This document shows, one piece after another, positions 7,430 through 15,736 of a stretch of 19,991 nucleotides of DNA. Under the pieces are notes generated by a model, which did not search any database, was not told the origin of the DNA, and worked only from the letters and a program-made list of their open reading frames with translations. The stretch is from Proteobacteria bacterium UBA1148 (GTDB taxonomy: Bacteria; Pseudomonadota; Gammaproteobacteria; Steroidobacterales; Rariloculaceae), in the NCBI GenBank assembly GCA_002311835.1, contig DBZY01000078.1, positions 2,562 through 22,552 of the forward strand, written 5' to 3'. A program made the translations under genes and the position numbers. Positions within the stretch are counted from its first letter, which is position 1, and each line of letters begins with the position of its first letter.

Positions 7430-9088
7430 ATGCAACACAAAAACTTCTCTCCCTCACCACGCATGTGGATCGCCATAATTATGTTTACGACAGGATGCTC
7501 AGGTCCTGCAGATGAAACAGTTTCTCTAATGTCCGCTCAAACCGATGCTGATTCGGTACAAACTATGGCAACCTCATCAGAGGAAGTCCCAACCGGACTT
7601 CAGCAAATCGCATATATCAAGGCGTCCAATACAGGAAGTGGGGATAACTTCGGAGCAGGTGGAATCCTCTCCGGTGATGCTGTTGTCCTGAGTAAGGATG
7701 GGAGCACGCTAGCTGTGAGCGCGCCATTTGAAAGCAGTGCTTCATCTGGTATTGGTGGAAATCAAACCGATGAATCTATGTATGGTGCGGGGGCCGTGTA
7801 CGTCTTTGTTCACCGAAATAACAACTGGGTGCAACAAGCCTACATTAAAGCATCCAATCCCGGGTTAACGGACAACTTCGGTTTCGCAACTGCCATGAGC
7901 GCCGATGGCAATACACTAGCCGTATCTGCTCATTTTGAGTCCAGCGGTGATGCTGGAATTGGGGCGGATCAAAACGATAACTCCATTCCTCAGGCTGGTG
8001 CTGTCTACGTCTTTACCCGGACCGGTGATGTCTGGAATCAACAGAGCTACATTAAACCTTCAAATATTGGTGAACTTGCGCAGGGGCAGGAGTTTGGTGA
8101 CGGCGATCAGTTTGGTGCTGCTCTAACATTAAGTGATGATGGCAATGTGTTGGCTGTCTCCGCAATTACCGAGGATAGCGGCTCACCGGGCATCAACGGC
8201 GATGAAGCAGACAACTCCGAACGCTCAGCAGGAGCGGTATATATCTTCCAGCGCAGCGAAAATACCTGGGCACAGAACGCATATGTAAAGGCTTCGAACC
8301 CAGGCAACGGAGACTTATTCGGCTATTCAGTTGCCCTCACAGCAAACGGTCGCAGGTTGGTCGTCGGTAGCTATGATGAAGACGGTTCACTAAACGGTAC
8401 CAATGAACAACAGGACGACGAACTTGCTGGCACAGGCGCCGTGTATGTATTTGACTACGAGAACGGTACTTGGAACCAGACAGCCTACTTGAAAGCCTCT
8501 AATGCTGAGCGTGGAGACTCTTTGGGGGTTACGGTAGCTATCAGCGATGACGGTGATACCTTAGTGGCCACGGCTCTGGATGAAGATGGCATAACTAGTG
8601 GGGTGAATAATATTCCGGGTCCCGACATAGAAACTGATACTTCCACTGGGGCAATCTACGTCTACGCCTACACAAACGGGCACTGGTCCCAACGTGCCTA
8701 CCTCAAAGCTTCAAATACCGGAACCAATGACTGGTTTGGCTCTCGACTCGCTTTGAGCGGTGATGGCAACACCCTTGCAGCAGGTGCACAGCTTGAGGAC
8801 AGCGCGGCTCAGGAAATTAACGGAACTCAGGATGACGACACAGCTACAGAAGCAGGTGCTGTGTATCTGTTTGTACGAACAGAAGGCACCTGGTCTCAAG
8901 TAGCTTACATAAAGGGATCAAATACGGAGGCATTCGACGAATTTGGCAGTTCACTGAGCCTGAGCCGAGATGGTTCTCTTATTGCTATTGGCGCCCAGTA
9001 TGAAGATGGAACATCCGTTGGACTAGATGGGGGACAATTCGATAACTCAGCTTTTGATTCAGGGGCAGTCTACCTTTTCAGTCGCTAA
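7430..9088 (+). CDS. FG-GAP repeat lipoprotein, probable seven-bladed beta-propeller
   Basis: A 552-residue protein with a lipoprotein signal: a hydrophobic stretch IAIIMF followed by TTGCSG, the Cys being the lipidation site. After a low-complexity linker, seven repeats of about 65-75 residues follow. Each starts with a W-x-Q-x-AY[IVL]KASN-like strand and a D-x-FG segment, continues with a DG-x-TLAVSA-like strand and a gapped acidic loop (for example GADQNDNS), and ends GAVY[VIL]F. A start strand at IAYIKASN and an end strand at GAVYLFSR suggest a closed seven-bladed propeller. The acidic loops resemble calcium-binding FG-GAP loops. Family members are usually surface binding or adhesion proteins; no enzyme site is seen. 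An in-frame TTG at 7424 overlaps the upstream stop and is an alternative start; neither has a clear Shine-Dalgarno, so the ATG is preferred only as the stronger codon. It sits in the DUF6152 operon and precedes the MDR gene. Confidence 0.87.
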   Translation: MQHKNFSPSPRMWIAIIMFTTGCSGPADETVSLMSAQTDADSVQTMATSSEEVPTGLQQIAYIKASNTGSGDNFGAGGILSGDAVVLSKDGSTLAVSAPFESSASSGIGGNQTDESMYGAGAVYVFVHRNNNWVQQAYIKASNPGLTDNFGFATAMSADGNTLAVSAHFESSGDAGIGADQNDNSIPQAGAVYVFTRTGDVWNQQSYIKPSNIGELAQGQEFGDGDQFGAALTLSDDGNVLAVSAITEDSGSPGINGDEADNSERSAGAVYIFQRSENTWAQNAYVKASNPGNGDLFGYSVALTANGRRLVVGSYDEDGSLNGTNEQQDDELAGTGAVYVFDYENGTWNQTAYLKASNAERGDSLGVTVAISDDGDTLVATALDEDGITSGVNNIPGPDIETDTSTGAIYVYAYTNGHWSQRAYLKASNTGTNDWFGSRLALSGDGNTLAAGAQLEDSAAQEINGTQDDDTATEAGAVYLFVRTEGTWSQVAYIKGSNTEAFDEFGSSLSLSRDGSLIAIGAQYEDGTSVGLDGGQFDNSAFDSGAVYLFSR

Positions 9089-9171
9089 ACAACTTACCTG
9101 TTGCATTAAAATTTGTAGGTCTCTACGCATGCTAACATCATGTGATAGCTAAACTAATACGAGGTTTATTG

Positions 9172-10257
9172 ATGCAAAACTTCGGCACCATGCGAATACT
9201 GGTGACGCTAACATTACTCGCGAGTGTGGTTGCGGCAACACCCAAAACCCACGCCCAGAATATTCGTCAGTATCAACTCGAACCCGGGCCCAATGGCTTG
9301 GCACTCGTGGTGAAAGAGATTGCTCAACCTTCTCCTGGCGCAAACGAGGTCCTAGTACGAGTGCGAGCGGTATCGTTAAATCGCAGGGATGTTTCCATTT
9401 TGGACAGAGGTGTGGCAAACGGGCTGGTACCTACCTCGGACGGAGCTGGTGAAGTGATTTCAATCGGGCCTGGCGTCACCCAATTTGCTGTGGGTGATCG
9501 GGTAGCGGGCACATTCTTTGCTGACTGGTCAGGCGGACGACGTACTAGAGAGGCCATGGCGACCGCACGCGGTGGTGGCATCGACGGTATGCTCACAGAA
9601 ATGATCGTGAGTCATGAGGCAGGACTCGTCACCATCCCTGATTACTTGAGTTTTGAAGAAGCCGCGACATTACCCTGTGCTGCCGTTACAGCATGGCGGG
9701 CACTTTTTACAGAAGGCAATCTCCAACCGGGGGATACTGTGTTGCTTGAAGGAACAGGCGGTGTCTCAATCTTTGGTCTCCAACTTGCTTCCGCGGCTGG
9801 CGCAAACCCGATTATTACGAGTTCCAGTGACACAAAACTGGAACGGGCAAAACTCCTAGGCGCAACGGGCACCGTGAACTACCGTACAAACCCCGAGTGG
9901 CAAGAGGATGTACTTAATCTCACCGAAGGAGTAGGAGTCGATCACGTACTGGAAGTTGGGGGCCAACAGACACTCCACCGGGCTATTGAAGCGCTCGCTT
10001 TTGATGGACATGTGGCCATCATCGGCGGACTCTCCGGCCGAGCAGATGCAATCCCTCTCGGGCCGCTACCTGAAGGCGGCTCGGTAACTGACATTTTCGT
10101 GGGATCAAGAGAAGACTTTGAAGCTATGAACGAATTTCTGATTGAGCATCAGCTCCGACCCGTAATCGATCGTATATTTCCATTTGAAGAGGCGCCGGCC
10201 GCCTACGCATACATGACAAGCAACTCCCATCTGGGGAAAATTGTGATCACACTTTAA
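9172..10257 (+). CDS. MDR-superfamily NAD(P)H oxidoreductase with a signal peptide
   Basis: A 361-residue zinc-independent medium-chain dehydrogenase/reductase, quinone-oxidoreductase-like. It shows the VSLNRRD segment, DGAGEVISIGPGV, GDRVAG, and the nucleotide-binding loop GTGGVSIFG (about residues 194-202) with a following SSSDTKLERAKLLGA that favours NADPH. The zinc-binding Cys and His of alcohol dehydrogenases are absent. Unusually, about 29 residues precede the catalytic domain and look like a Sec signal: MRILVTLTLLASVVAATPKTHAQ. GAGG seven bases before the ATG at 9172 supports that start, whereas a GTG at 9142 lacks a site. If exported, the source of NAD(P)H is unclear. The N-terminal segment could instead be a membrane anchor. 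It follows the lipoprotein gene by 83 bases and its stop is four bases from the convergent sulfatase stop. The reaction is probably reduction of a C=C or quinone-type substrate; this is family inference. Confidence 0.87.
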   Translation: MQNFGTMRILVTLTLLASVVAATPKTHAQNIRQYQLEPGPNGLALVVKEIAQPSPGANEVLVRVRAVSLNRRDVSILDRGVANGLVPTSDGAGEVISIGPGVTQFAVGDRVAGTFFADWSGGRRTREAMATARGGGIDGMLTEMIVSHEAGLVTIPDYLSFEEAATLPCAAVTAWRALFTEGNLQPGDTVLLEGTGGVSIFGLQLASAAGANPIITSSSDTKLERAKLLGATGTVNYRTNPEWQEDVLNLTEGVGVDHVLEVGGQQTLHRAIEALAFDGHVAIIGGLSGRADAIPLGPLPEGGSVTDIFVGSREDFEAMNEFLIEHQLRPVIDRIFPFEEAPAAYAYMTSNSHLGKIVITL

Positions 10258-10261
10258 ATGC

Positions 10262-11689
10262 TTACGGACGGTATGCGTCTGGTGCGTTTTCGCTCGGTAG
10301 TTTTTCTCTGAGTTCAGCCTTCACTTCAGCGTAGCTTGGGTCGCCGGCCAGATTTGTCCACTCGTTGGGATCAGCCTCATGGTCGTAAAGTTCTTCACTG
10401 CCATCGTAATAGCGAATGTAGCGGAAGCGCTCATTCCTCACGGCAAGATTTTCGAATCCAAATGCTGAAATTGCCACACGGTCCCATGGGGCGTCGGGAT
10501 CTTCAAGTAATGGCACCAAGCTTGCGCCTTCCAAATAACTGGGGGTCTCAAAACCTACAAGCTCTGTCAAGGTAGGAAAGATGTCAATCAGAGATACGGT
10601 TCGCGCGCTACGGCTACCAGGGGTCGTCACACCAGGAGCGACGATGATCAATGGTACCCGCGTAGATTCCTCCCACAGAGTCTGCTTACGCCAGCGGAGC
10701 TTTTCGCCTAAGTGCCAACCGTGATCCGACCATAGAACGATAATCGTGTCGTTAGTCCGGCCACTTCGATCTAGCGCATCGATTACCTGCCCGACCATAG
10801 CATCTGCGAAGCTTACACTCGCGAGATAAGCCTGCACGCCCTCTCTCCATTTATTTGCTGCGACGGTCCAGCGGTGGATTTCCATCGGCGGCATAAAACT
10901 GCTCTCCATAAGATCTTGGGCAATAACGGGAACATCGTCCAAATCATTCTCAAGTACGGAAGGAAGCTCAATATCTTCAAGCGGATGCATATCCAAATAT
11001 TTCTGAGGAACATACCAGGGCAAATGTGGCCGATAGATCCCGATGGCAAAAAATCGAGGCCCCTCACCAGTAGCGATAATCTGCTGCTCGGTCCATGCAA
11101 CAACCTGCCCGTCTCCCATAGCACGGTCGTCAACCGCAACGGGTGCCCAATCAAAGTTACGACTTATTGGGTTACCGTTAGCCGGCCGCTGGTAGGGTCC
11201 AACCTCGTCTGGAAGTTGTCGGTCTAATGAGGGGTAAAATGCATCCCAGGCAGTCGGATCGTTATACCCAAAAAAAGAAGACGTAGAGTACGTCGAGGAG
11301 TGGAAAATCTTTCCGGCTCCAAGAGTTTGGAAACCGCGCTCACGAAAATACCTAGGCAACGTTGGCAGCTGTGCGAGCCCCTCCACATCTAACCATCTAG
11401 GCGAATTGCCATAAATGCCAGTCGTTGAAGGCAGCAGACCAAGCATTAATGAAGTACGAGAGGGGTTGCACAATGCTGCAACTGAGTGCGCATTTGTAAA
11501 CACAACACCACGCTCGGCAAGCGCATCAATGTTAGGAGTTTTTGCTTGTGGGTGCCCGCCCAACACACCAACCCAATCATTGAGATCGTCAATAGCTATA
11601 AAGAGAATGTCGGGGCGATTTTCATTTTGCGCATAAGTGGAAACAACGGGCAACAAAATGATCAGCGCTGTCACAAGCAGTCTAAGCAT
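10262..11689 (-). CDS. Exported sulfatase, iduronate-2-sulfatase-like
   Basis: A 475-residue type I sulfatase with a Sec signal (ending VSTYA, then Q-N). The active-site signature is ALCNPSRTSLMLG, with Cys74 expected to become formylglycine; C-x-P-S-R is the Cys-type motif matured by FGE or an anSME, neither of which is in the window. Metal ligands are D34-D35 in DDLNDW and D322-H323 in WSDHGWHLGEK, with K127 and H130 in GAGKIFH and H222 in YRPHLPW also in place. The domain pattern and the WSDHGWHLGEKLRWRK segment match the iduronate-2-sulfatase-like (S1_7) branch. The likely substrate is a sulfated sugar or polysaccharide fragment, but the specificity is inference; choline sulfatase is a less likely alternative. 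A GGGGG run and AAGG lie just before the ATG at 11689. It faces the MDR gene convergently and is divergent from the SMP-30/BKACE pair, so it is probably its own transcription unit. Confidence 0.92.
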   Translation of the reverse strand: MLRLLVTALIILLPVVSTYAQNENRPDILFIAIDDLNDWVGVLGGHPQAKTPNIDALAERGVVFTNAHSVAALCNPSRTSLMLGLLPSTTGIYGNSPRWLDVEGLAQLPTLPRYFRERGFQTLGAGKIFHSSTYSTSSFFGYNDPTAWDAFYPSLDRQLPDEVGPYQRPANGNPISRNFDWAPVAVDDRAMGDGQVVAWTEQQIIATGEGPRFFAIGIYRPHLPWYVPQKYLDMHPLEDIELPSVLENDLDDVPVIAQDLMESSFMPPMEIHRWTVAANKWREGVQAYLASVSFADAMVGQVIDALDRSGRTNDTIIVLWSDHGWHLGEKLRWRKQTLWEESTRVPLIIVAPGVTTPGSRSARTVSLIDIFPTLTELVGFETPSYLEGASLVPLLEDPDAPWDRVAISAFGFENLAVRNERFRYIRYYDGSEELYDHEADPNEWTNLAGDPSYAEVKAELREKLPSENAPDAYRP

Positions 11690-11735
11690 GCCCCCAGCCT
11701 TTTCAACCTACCAATACTGATGGATTCTAACCGAA

Positions 11736-11763
11736 TTGGTGGCGCATAATTTGTGTCTAGAAT
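11736..11763 (+). promoter_or_regulatory. Candidate promoter for the SMP-30/BKACE operon
   Basis: In the 124-base divergent gap between the sulfatase and the SMP-30 gene, TTGGTG is followed after 16 bases by TAGAAT, a near-consensus -10. This would give a leader of about 45 bases before the ATG at 11814. The -35 match is poor (three of six), so the call is tentative. Confidence 0.3.
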
Positions 11764-11813
11764 ATGCAACACTAATACTCAAGACTACTCTACGACACGG
11801 GAACAAAAAGCGA

Positions 11814-12728
11814 ATGAGATATCACATCGAATGTGTCCTCCAGTGCGGGAATCATCTTGGAGAGGGGCCCGTATGGGACACCGATACTGGAGTCCTATGG
11901 TGGCTTGATGGCACTGGCCGCCGAGTTGGCAACCCATCCATCTGGCGCCTCATACCAAAAAAAAAGAAGGTGTCCACCTGGCACCTAGATCAAGATGTCG
12001 GCGCACTTGCCGTCCGTGAGAATGGCAAGCTCGTGCTCGCCTTGAGTGATGGGTTTTACCTATTTGATCCTGACACAGATGACCTTGAGCTCATTACCCT
12101 GATAGAAGCAAATCAACCTCGATCACGCTTGAATGACGGGAAAGTAGATCGCAAAGGACGATTTCTAGCAGGAGGCATGGATGACAAGGAAGAACTCGCT
12201 ATTTGTGGTCTTTGGAGACTGGATCCCGACTTCTCAACCACTCTCATTGAAGATGGAATCATTTGTACGAACGGGCCCTGCTGGAGCCCCGACGATAAAA
12301 CCTTCTATGTGGCCGATACATTTGTGGATGAGTTCTGGGCATACGATTACGACATAGACACAGGAACCGTATCCAACAAACGCCTATTCGCAACCACTAA
12401 AGATGTCTCCGGCGTCCCTGATGGCTCCACGGTAGACTCTGAAGGATTTCTCTGGAATGCGGAGCTTATATCGGGCGACCTCGTACGCTACGACCCGGAG
12501 GGAAATGTGGAACGTAAGATCAACCTTCCTGTATCCAACATCACTTCAGTCATGTTTGGTGGCGATAACCTGGATGAGATCTATGTGACTTCTATGGCAA
12601 GGGTGAAGCACCCCGCGGTTCACGACCGGTTCCGCACCGAAACAAAACCCCAACCTGGCGCAGGCTCACTGTATCGTATTACGGGACTTGGCATTCGCGG
12701 TGTCCCAGAACCTCGATTCGCGGGATAA
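11814..12728 (+). CDS. SMP-30/gluconolactonase family protein
   Basis: A 304-residue cytoplasmic protein of the SMP-30/gluconolactonase/LRE family, a six-bladed propeller that hydrolyses lactones of sugar acids. The metal and substrate residues are conserved: E17 in HLGEGPVWD, N107 in SRLNDGK, N153 in CTNGPCWSPD and D203 in GVPDGSTVD. This corresponds to the Glu, Asn, Asn and Asp set of human SMP-30, so catalytic competence is likely. There is no signal peptide, unlike nearly all neighbours. The ATG at 11814 is preferred over an upstream in-frame ATG, because the extra 26 residues have no homology-like character and GGGAA lies ten bases before 11814. The BKACE gene starts nine bases after its stop, so the pair is an operon. 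The substrate could be a sugar lactone produced by the exported enzymes nearby; that link is inference. Confidence 0.88.
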   Translation: MRYHIECVLQCGNHLGEGPVWDTDTGVLWWLDGTGRRVGNPSIWRLIPKKKKVSTWHLDQDVGALAVRENGKLVLALSDGFYLFDPDTDDLELITLIEANQPRSRLNDGKVDRKGRFLAGGMDDKEELAICGLWRLDPDFSTTLIEDGIICTNGPCWSPDDKTFYVADTFVDEFWAYDYDIDTGTVSNKRLFATTKDVSGVPDGSTVDSEGFLWNAELISGDLVRYDPEGNVERKINLPVSNITSVMFGGDNLDEIYVTSMARVKHPAVHDRFRTETKPQPGAGSLYRITGLGIRGVPEPRFAG

Positions 12729-12737
12729 AGGATTACT

Positions 12738-13670
12738 ATGTCGTCTGAGCGAAAAGTTATTATTACCTGTGCCCCCACTGGGGCAATCCACACACCATCC
12801 ATGTCCCCATACCTACCGGTTACACCGGATGAGATTGCTGAAGCAGCTATCGCCGCGGCCGAAGCAGGAGCAGCTATTCTGCACCTTCATGCTCGCGACC
12901 CCGATGACGGACACCCCACCCAAGACCCGGACGTATTTCGCCGATTCCTGCCAACGATTAAAAACAACACCGATGCAGTTATTAATCTCACGAGCGGTGG
13001 CGCCCCGCACATGACCATAGAAGAGAGACTGCAACCAGCACTACAGCTAAAACCAGAAATAGCTTCACTGAACATGGGCTCAATGAACTTTGGCCTCTAC
13101 CCCATGCTAAATCGGTTTAAGGAATTTAAGTACTCCTGGGAATACGATTATTTAGATAAAAGTCGCGATTTGGTTTTTAAAAATACTTTCGCAGACATTG
13201 AATATATTTTGAACTCGTGCAGTGAAAATAAAACCCGCTTCGAGTTCGAGTGCTATGACATATCACACCTCTATAATCTAGCCCACTTTTTTGGTCGTGA
13301 ACTGGTCAAACCACCGCTGTTTGTGCAGAGCGTAATGGGCATACTCGGTGGTATTGGCGCTCACCCAGATGACCTGGAGCATATGAATCGCACGGCGAAT
13401 CGCCTGCTCGGGGACAAGTACCAATGGTCTGTGCTGGGTGCCGGAAGAAACCAAATGGAAATCGCTCGCCAAGGAGCGAGCCTAGGTTCTCATGTCCGGG
13501 TGGGCCTAGAGGATTCATTATGGGCGGGACCCGGCCAGCTCGCTGAATCAAACGCTCAACAAGTCAAAATCGTGCGTGAAATTCTAAAAAATATGGAACT
13601 GGAGATCGCGACACCCAGTGAAGCCCGCAAAATCCTCAGCCTCAAGGGTGCCGATCAGGTCGCGTTTTAG
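12738..13670 (+). CDS. BKACE family protein (beta-keto acid cleavage enzyme, DUF849)
   Basis: A 310-residue beta-keto acid cleavage enzyme. Members use acetyl-CoA and a beta-keto acid to give acetoacetate and the CoA derivative of the remainder. The prototype is Kce, the 3-keto-5-aminohexanoate cleavage enzyme. The zinc ligands are visible: H49 and H51 in ILHLHARDP, and E258 in SHVRVGLEDS. The TSGG and SLNMGSMNFG segments match the family's substrate loop. The start is supported by AAAGGA just before the ATG. Length is longer than Kce (about 270), which is common for other subgroups, and the exact keto acid cannot be read from the sequence. It is cytoplasmic with no signal and shares an operon with the gluconolactonase nine bases upstream. 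No CoA ligase or aminotransferase is in the window. The stop is followed in the same frame by about 38 further codons (see the short reading frame entry). Confidence 0.93.
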   Translation: MSSERKVIITCAPTGAIHTPSMSPYLPVTPDEIAEAAIAAAEAGAAILHLHARDPDDGHPTQDPDVFRRFLPTIKNNTDAVINLTSGGAPHMTIEERLQPALQLKPEIASLNMGSMNFGLYPMLNRFKEFKYSWEYDYLDKSRDLVFKNTFADIEYILNSCSENKTRFEFECYDISHLYNLAHFFGRELVKPPLFVQSVMGILGGIGAHPDDLEHMNRTANRLLGDKYQWSVLGAGRNQMEIARQGASLGSHVRVGLEDSLWAGPGQLAESNAQQVKIVREILKNMELEIATPSEARKILSLKGADQVAF

Positions 13671-13703
13671 CGCCAAGTGCAGCATTCTTTTACCACACCT
13701 CCG

Positions 13704-13787
13704 ATGCAAACTACGCAGCTCAAGAAGCATCTGGAGCGTGTGCGCCGAGCAGGACAAGACTATCCCTACTTTGATTGGGACGATTAG
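13704..13787 (+). other. Short open reading frame in frame with BKACE, downstream of its stop
   Basis: After the BKACE TAG at 13668-13670 the same frame stays open for 38 codons, containing an ATG at 13704 and ending with TAG at 13785-13787. The encoded 27-residue peptide is charged and aromatic at its end (KKHLERVRRAG, then DYPYFDWDD). No ribosome site precedes the ATG. It may be a remnant of a former gene or C-terminal extension, a small peptide, or chance. The gap itself (13671-13808) holds nothing else I can name. Confidence 0.2.
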
Positions 13788-13808
13788 GACGCTCACGGGT
13801 AAGACAGT

Positions 13809-14882
13809 TTAGCTCGACGATCCACCTTCGGTGACCGCACAATCATAACGCCCAACTTCAACATCTGGCACCCAGTGAAAATACTTTGAAAGTTCAACGG
13901 GTTCGGTGAAATAACCCGGATTTGTGACAGTCATCGTGTAATCAAGGCGACCACCACTCTCGGTTGGTGCAAACTCCTCGACAACAATAGCCTCTTCACT
14001 GAGAGGTATGCCCACAGTATTGAAATGCTGCCAGTCTATTTGGGTGGTCGTCACAACCAGCGTATCCCCATCCCATTGACCAGTGGAGAAACCCAACGGA
14101 CTACGCACTGGATCACTGAGCGTACTAGCATCCATATGAATCGTACGAACAAGGTCATACTCCTCTATGCGTAGCAGTATCTGTTCGCCCTGATCCACAA
14201 ATTCCACTGGGAAAGGTTGCTCCATAATAATGGGCATCCCCTTGGGCTGGCAGTTACGAATTGGACTGTCCTCATCTTGGTTCCACTCGGTAAGGGCTAA
14301 CCGCGACGCTTGTGTTAACGGATAGTTTTCCAAGTGGAAGATCGGATCTAGTGTCTCTGGAAACAACATGGGAGATGCAAACGGTGAGCTCCACACTCGG
14401 AAGACACCGAGGTTATCGTTGACTTCTAAGGCCTCCGCAAATCCCGGACCAGACGTACCTAGCGGTTCCGTGGCCCAGCGCGGTGAACCTCCCGCAGTCA
14501 TGACAACCTCCCGGCCATCTGGTAAAAGTAGATTATTAACAAACATTAACAAATCACCCCGCCGCGATGGATTGCCAGCGACTCGAACAGTCTCGCCGAC
14601 CGAAATAAGTGTCTGCGAAATATCCATTCGACGCAGCGTACTAACTGAAGTGCTCTCAATGTCCCAAAGCTCCTCCCCACCGTCCTCACCCTTAACACTG
14701 ATGGTGAAGCCCACGTGGGGGTTACGCCAAAAAACCCGGGTAATCTCCCCTTCCAACTCCGTAATCGCCTCCTCATTAAAATTAGCGGTCACACTGTGAT
14801 GTGCTGCTACCACGAATGGCAACACAAACAAACCGATCAAGGTGCCGAGTGTTCCGCTCTGTCTGCGTAAGAACATTTTCAT
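13809..14882 (-). CDS. Exported DUF6152 family protein (long form)
   Basis: A 357-residue secreted protein. The signal peptide ends FVVAA, predicting a mature N terminus of His-His-Ser (H28-H29). Residues 28 to about 130 form a DUF6152 domain, with the HH, ITRVFWRNPHVGFTISV, a W-x-IE segment, VGETVRVAG and LFV-like strands. This is followed by about 220 residues not present in the short form encoded at 6984. That extension contains GQWDGDTLVVTT, a strand pattern seen in other DUF6152 proteins with long C-terminal parts, and conserved-looking HF and HW pairs. The activity is unknown. The start ATG has AGGA about eight bases upstream, and a second ATG lies two codons on. It follows the secreted protein at 14906 by 23 bases, so both share a unit, probably led by the RidA-like gene. 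Convergent with the BKACE gene. The family is confident; role and metal binding are inference. Confidence 0.84.
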   Translation of the reverse strand: MKMFLRRQSGTLGTLIGLFVLPFVVAAHHSVTANFNEEAITELEGEITRVFWRNPHVGFTISVKGEDGGEELWDIESTSVSTLRRMDISQTLISVGETVRVAGNPSRRGDLLMFVNNLLLPDGREVVMTAGGSPRWATEPLGTSGPGFAEALEVNDNLGVFRVWSSPFASPMLFPETLDPIFHLENYPLTQASRLALTEWNQDEDSPIRNCQPKGMPIIMEQPFPVEFVDQGEQILLRIEEYDLVRTIHMDASTLSDPVRSPLGFSTGQWDGDTLVVTTTQIDWQHFNTVGIPLSEEAIVVEEFAPTESGGRLDYTMTVTNPGYFTEPVELSKYFHWVPDVEVGRYDCAVTEGGSSS

Positions 14883-14905
14883 GTTTTACATCCTACTCGT
14901 AACTC

Positions 14906-15628
14906 TCAATGCCAGGTCACTTCCATTGCGAAGAAATGATCGAATACCTCACGTCCGGGATGATTCTGACCATTAGGCTCTGGGCTACGTATATAGAAAT
15001 CAAGTTGCTGTGCTGCAGGATTGACGCCGCCAGCTTCGCCCGATTCTGGTTGTAACATAACCTCAAGTGTGTCTCTGTGGCGCATGCCTTGGGTCACCAT
15101 AAAATGAAGCTCATAATCTGTGTACAGCAGCTCGCCATTTAACGTAGCGTGCCCATAGCCCCAACCGGCAACAAAGAGCAGACTCTTTGGCCAGTTGGAA
15201 TCCCCGCACCCAGAGTTGCCATGCTCAAAAAGATAGGCTGCTACACCACCATTCTGACATGGGGAAAACTCATGGATTCTATCCAACTCAACGACATATT
15301 GGCCTTGGGGTAACTCAAGCTCCGCTCGGAATGTGCCGGTATTCTCAATCTCATCCACATTAAGAAACACCGCTCCCTCTACCAACCTCAAGTTAGAAGC
15401 ATCATCACCCATATGGTCCCAAGGAGAGAGATCATCAAGATTTCCGACTTGATATATCCGTTCACCCGTTATTACAAAACGCCCGTCGTACAGTTCGTGT
15501 TGTTCAGGGGCATATAGGACCATCTCGGTACCGGGTTGGACACGCGGCCCCCGCTCCTCCTGTGCTGCGAGTAGTGGTGCCACTAGCAATCCCGCCACAG
15601 TGATGATCACCAACATTCTGACCTGCAT
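14906..15628 (-). CDS. Secreted protein of unrecognised family
   Basis: A 240-residue protein I do not recognise. The N terminus is a Sec signal (MQVRMLVIITVAGLLVAPLLAA, then Q-E-E). The mature part is rich in beta-strand-like, aromatic and acidic stretches: GTFRAELELPQGQYVVEL, then a Cys in SPCQNGGVAAYLF and another in NSGCGDSNWPKSLLF. The two Cys could form a disulfide in the periplasm. GWGYGHATLNGELLYTDYELHFMV follows. It may be a small carbohydrate- or ligand-binding fold, but this is a guess. The start at 15628 is preferred over an upstream ATG, because TGGAGG lies six bases before it. It sits 108 bases after the RidA-like gene and 23 before the long DUF6152 gene on the same strand. Confidence 0.72.
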   Translation of the reverse strand: MQVRMLVIITVAGLLVAPLLAAQEERGPRVQPGTEMVLYAPEQHELYDGRFVITGERIYQVGNLDDLSPWDHMGDDASNLRLVEGAVFLNVDEIENTGTFRAELELPQGQYVVELDRIHEFSPCQNGGVAAYLFEHGNSGCGDSNWPKSLLFVAGWGYGHATLNGELLYTDYELHFMVTQGMRHRDTLEVMLQPESGEAGGVNPAAQQLDFYIRSPEPNGQNHPGREVFDHFFAMEVTWH

Positions 15629-15736
15629 AAAATACCTCCAGCGCCTCAACTTATTTAATTGCTTCTGTTGCTTCTACCTAATTCTACTAGTCACGAGTTT
15701 CTTCCAGGCAACGGAATTACAATCGGGTGACGTCAG

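Noticed and set aside
7424..7432. TTG at 7424 as the start of the FG-GAP lipoprotein
   Set aside because: It overlaps the upstream stop and could allow coupling, but the ATG two codons later is the stronger codon and gives the same signal peptide. This is unresolved, and the effect is only two residues.
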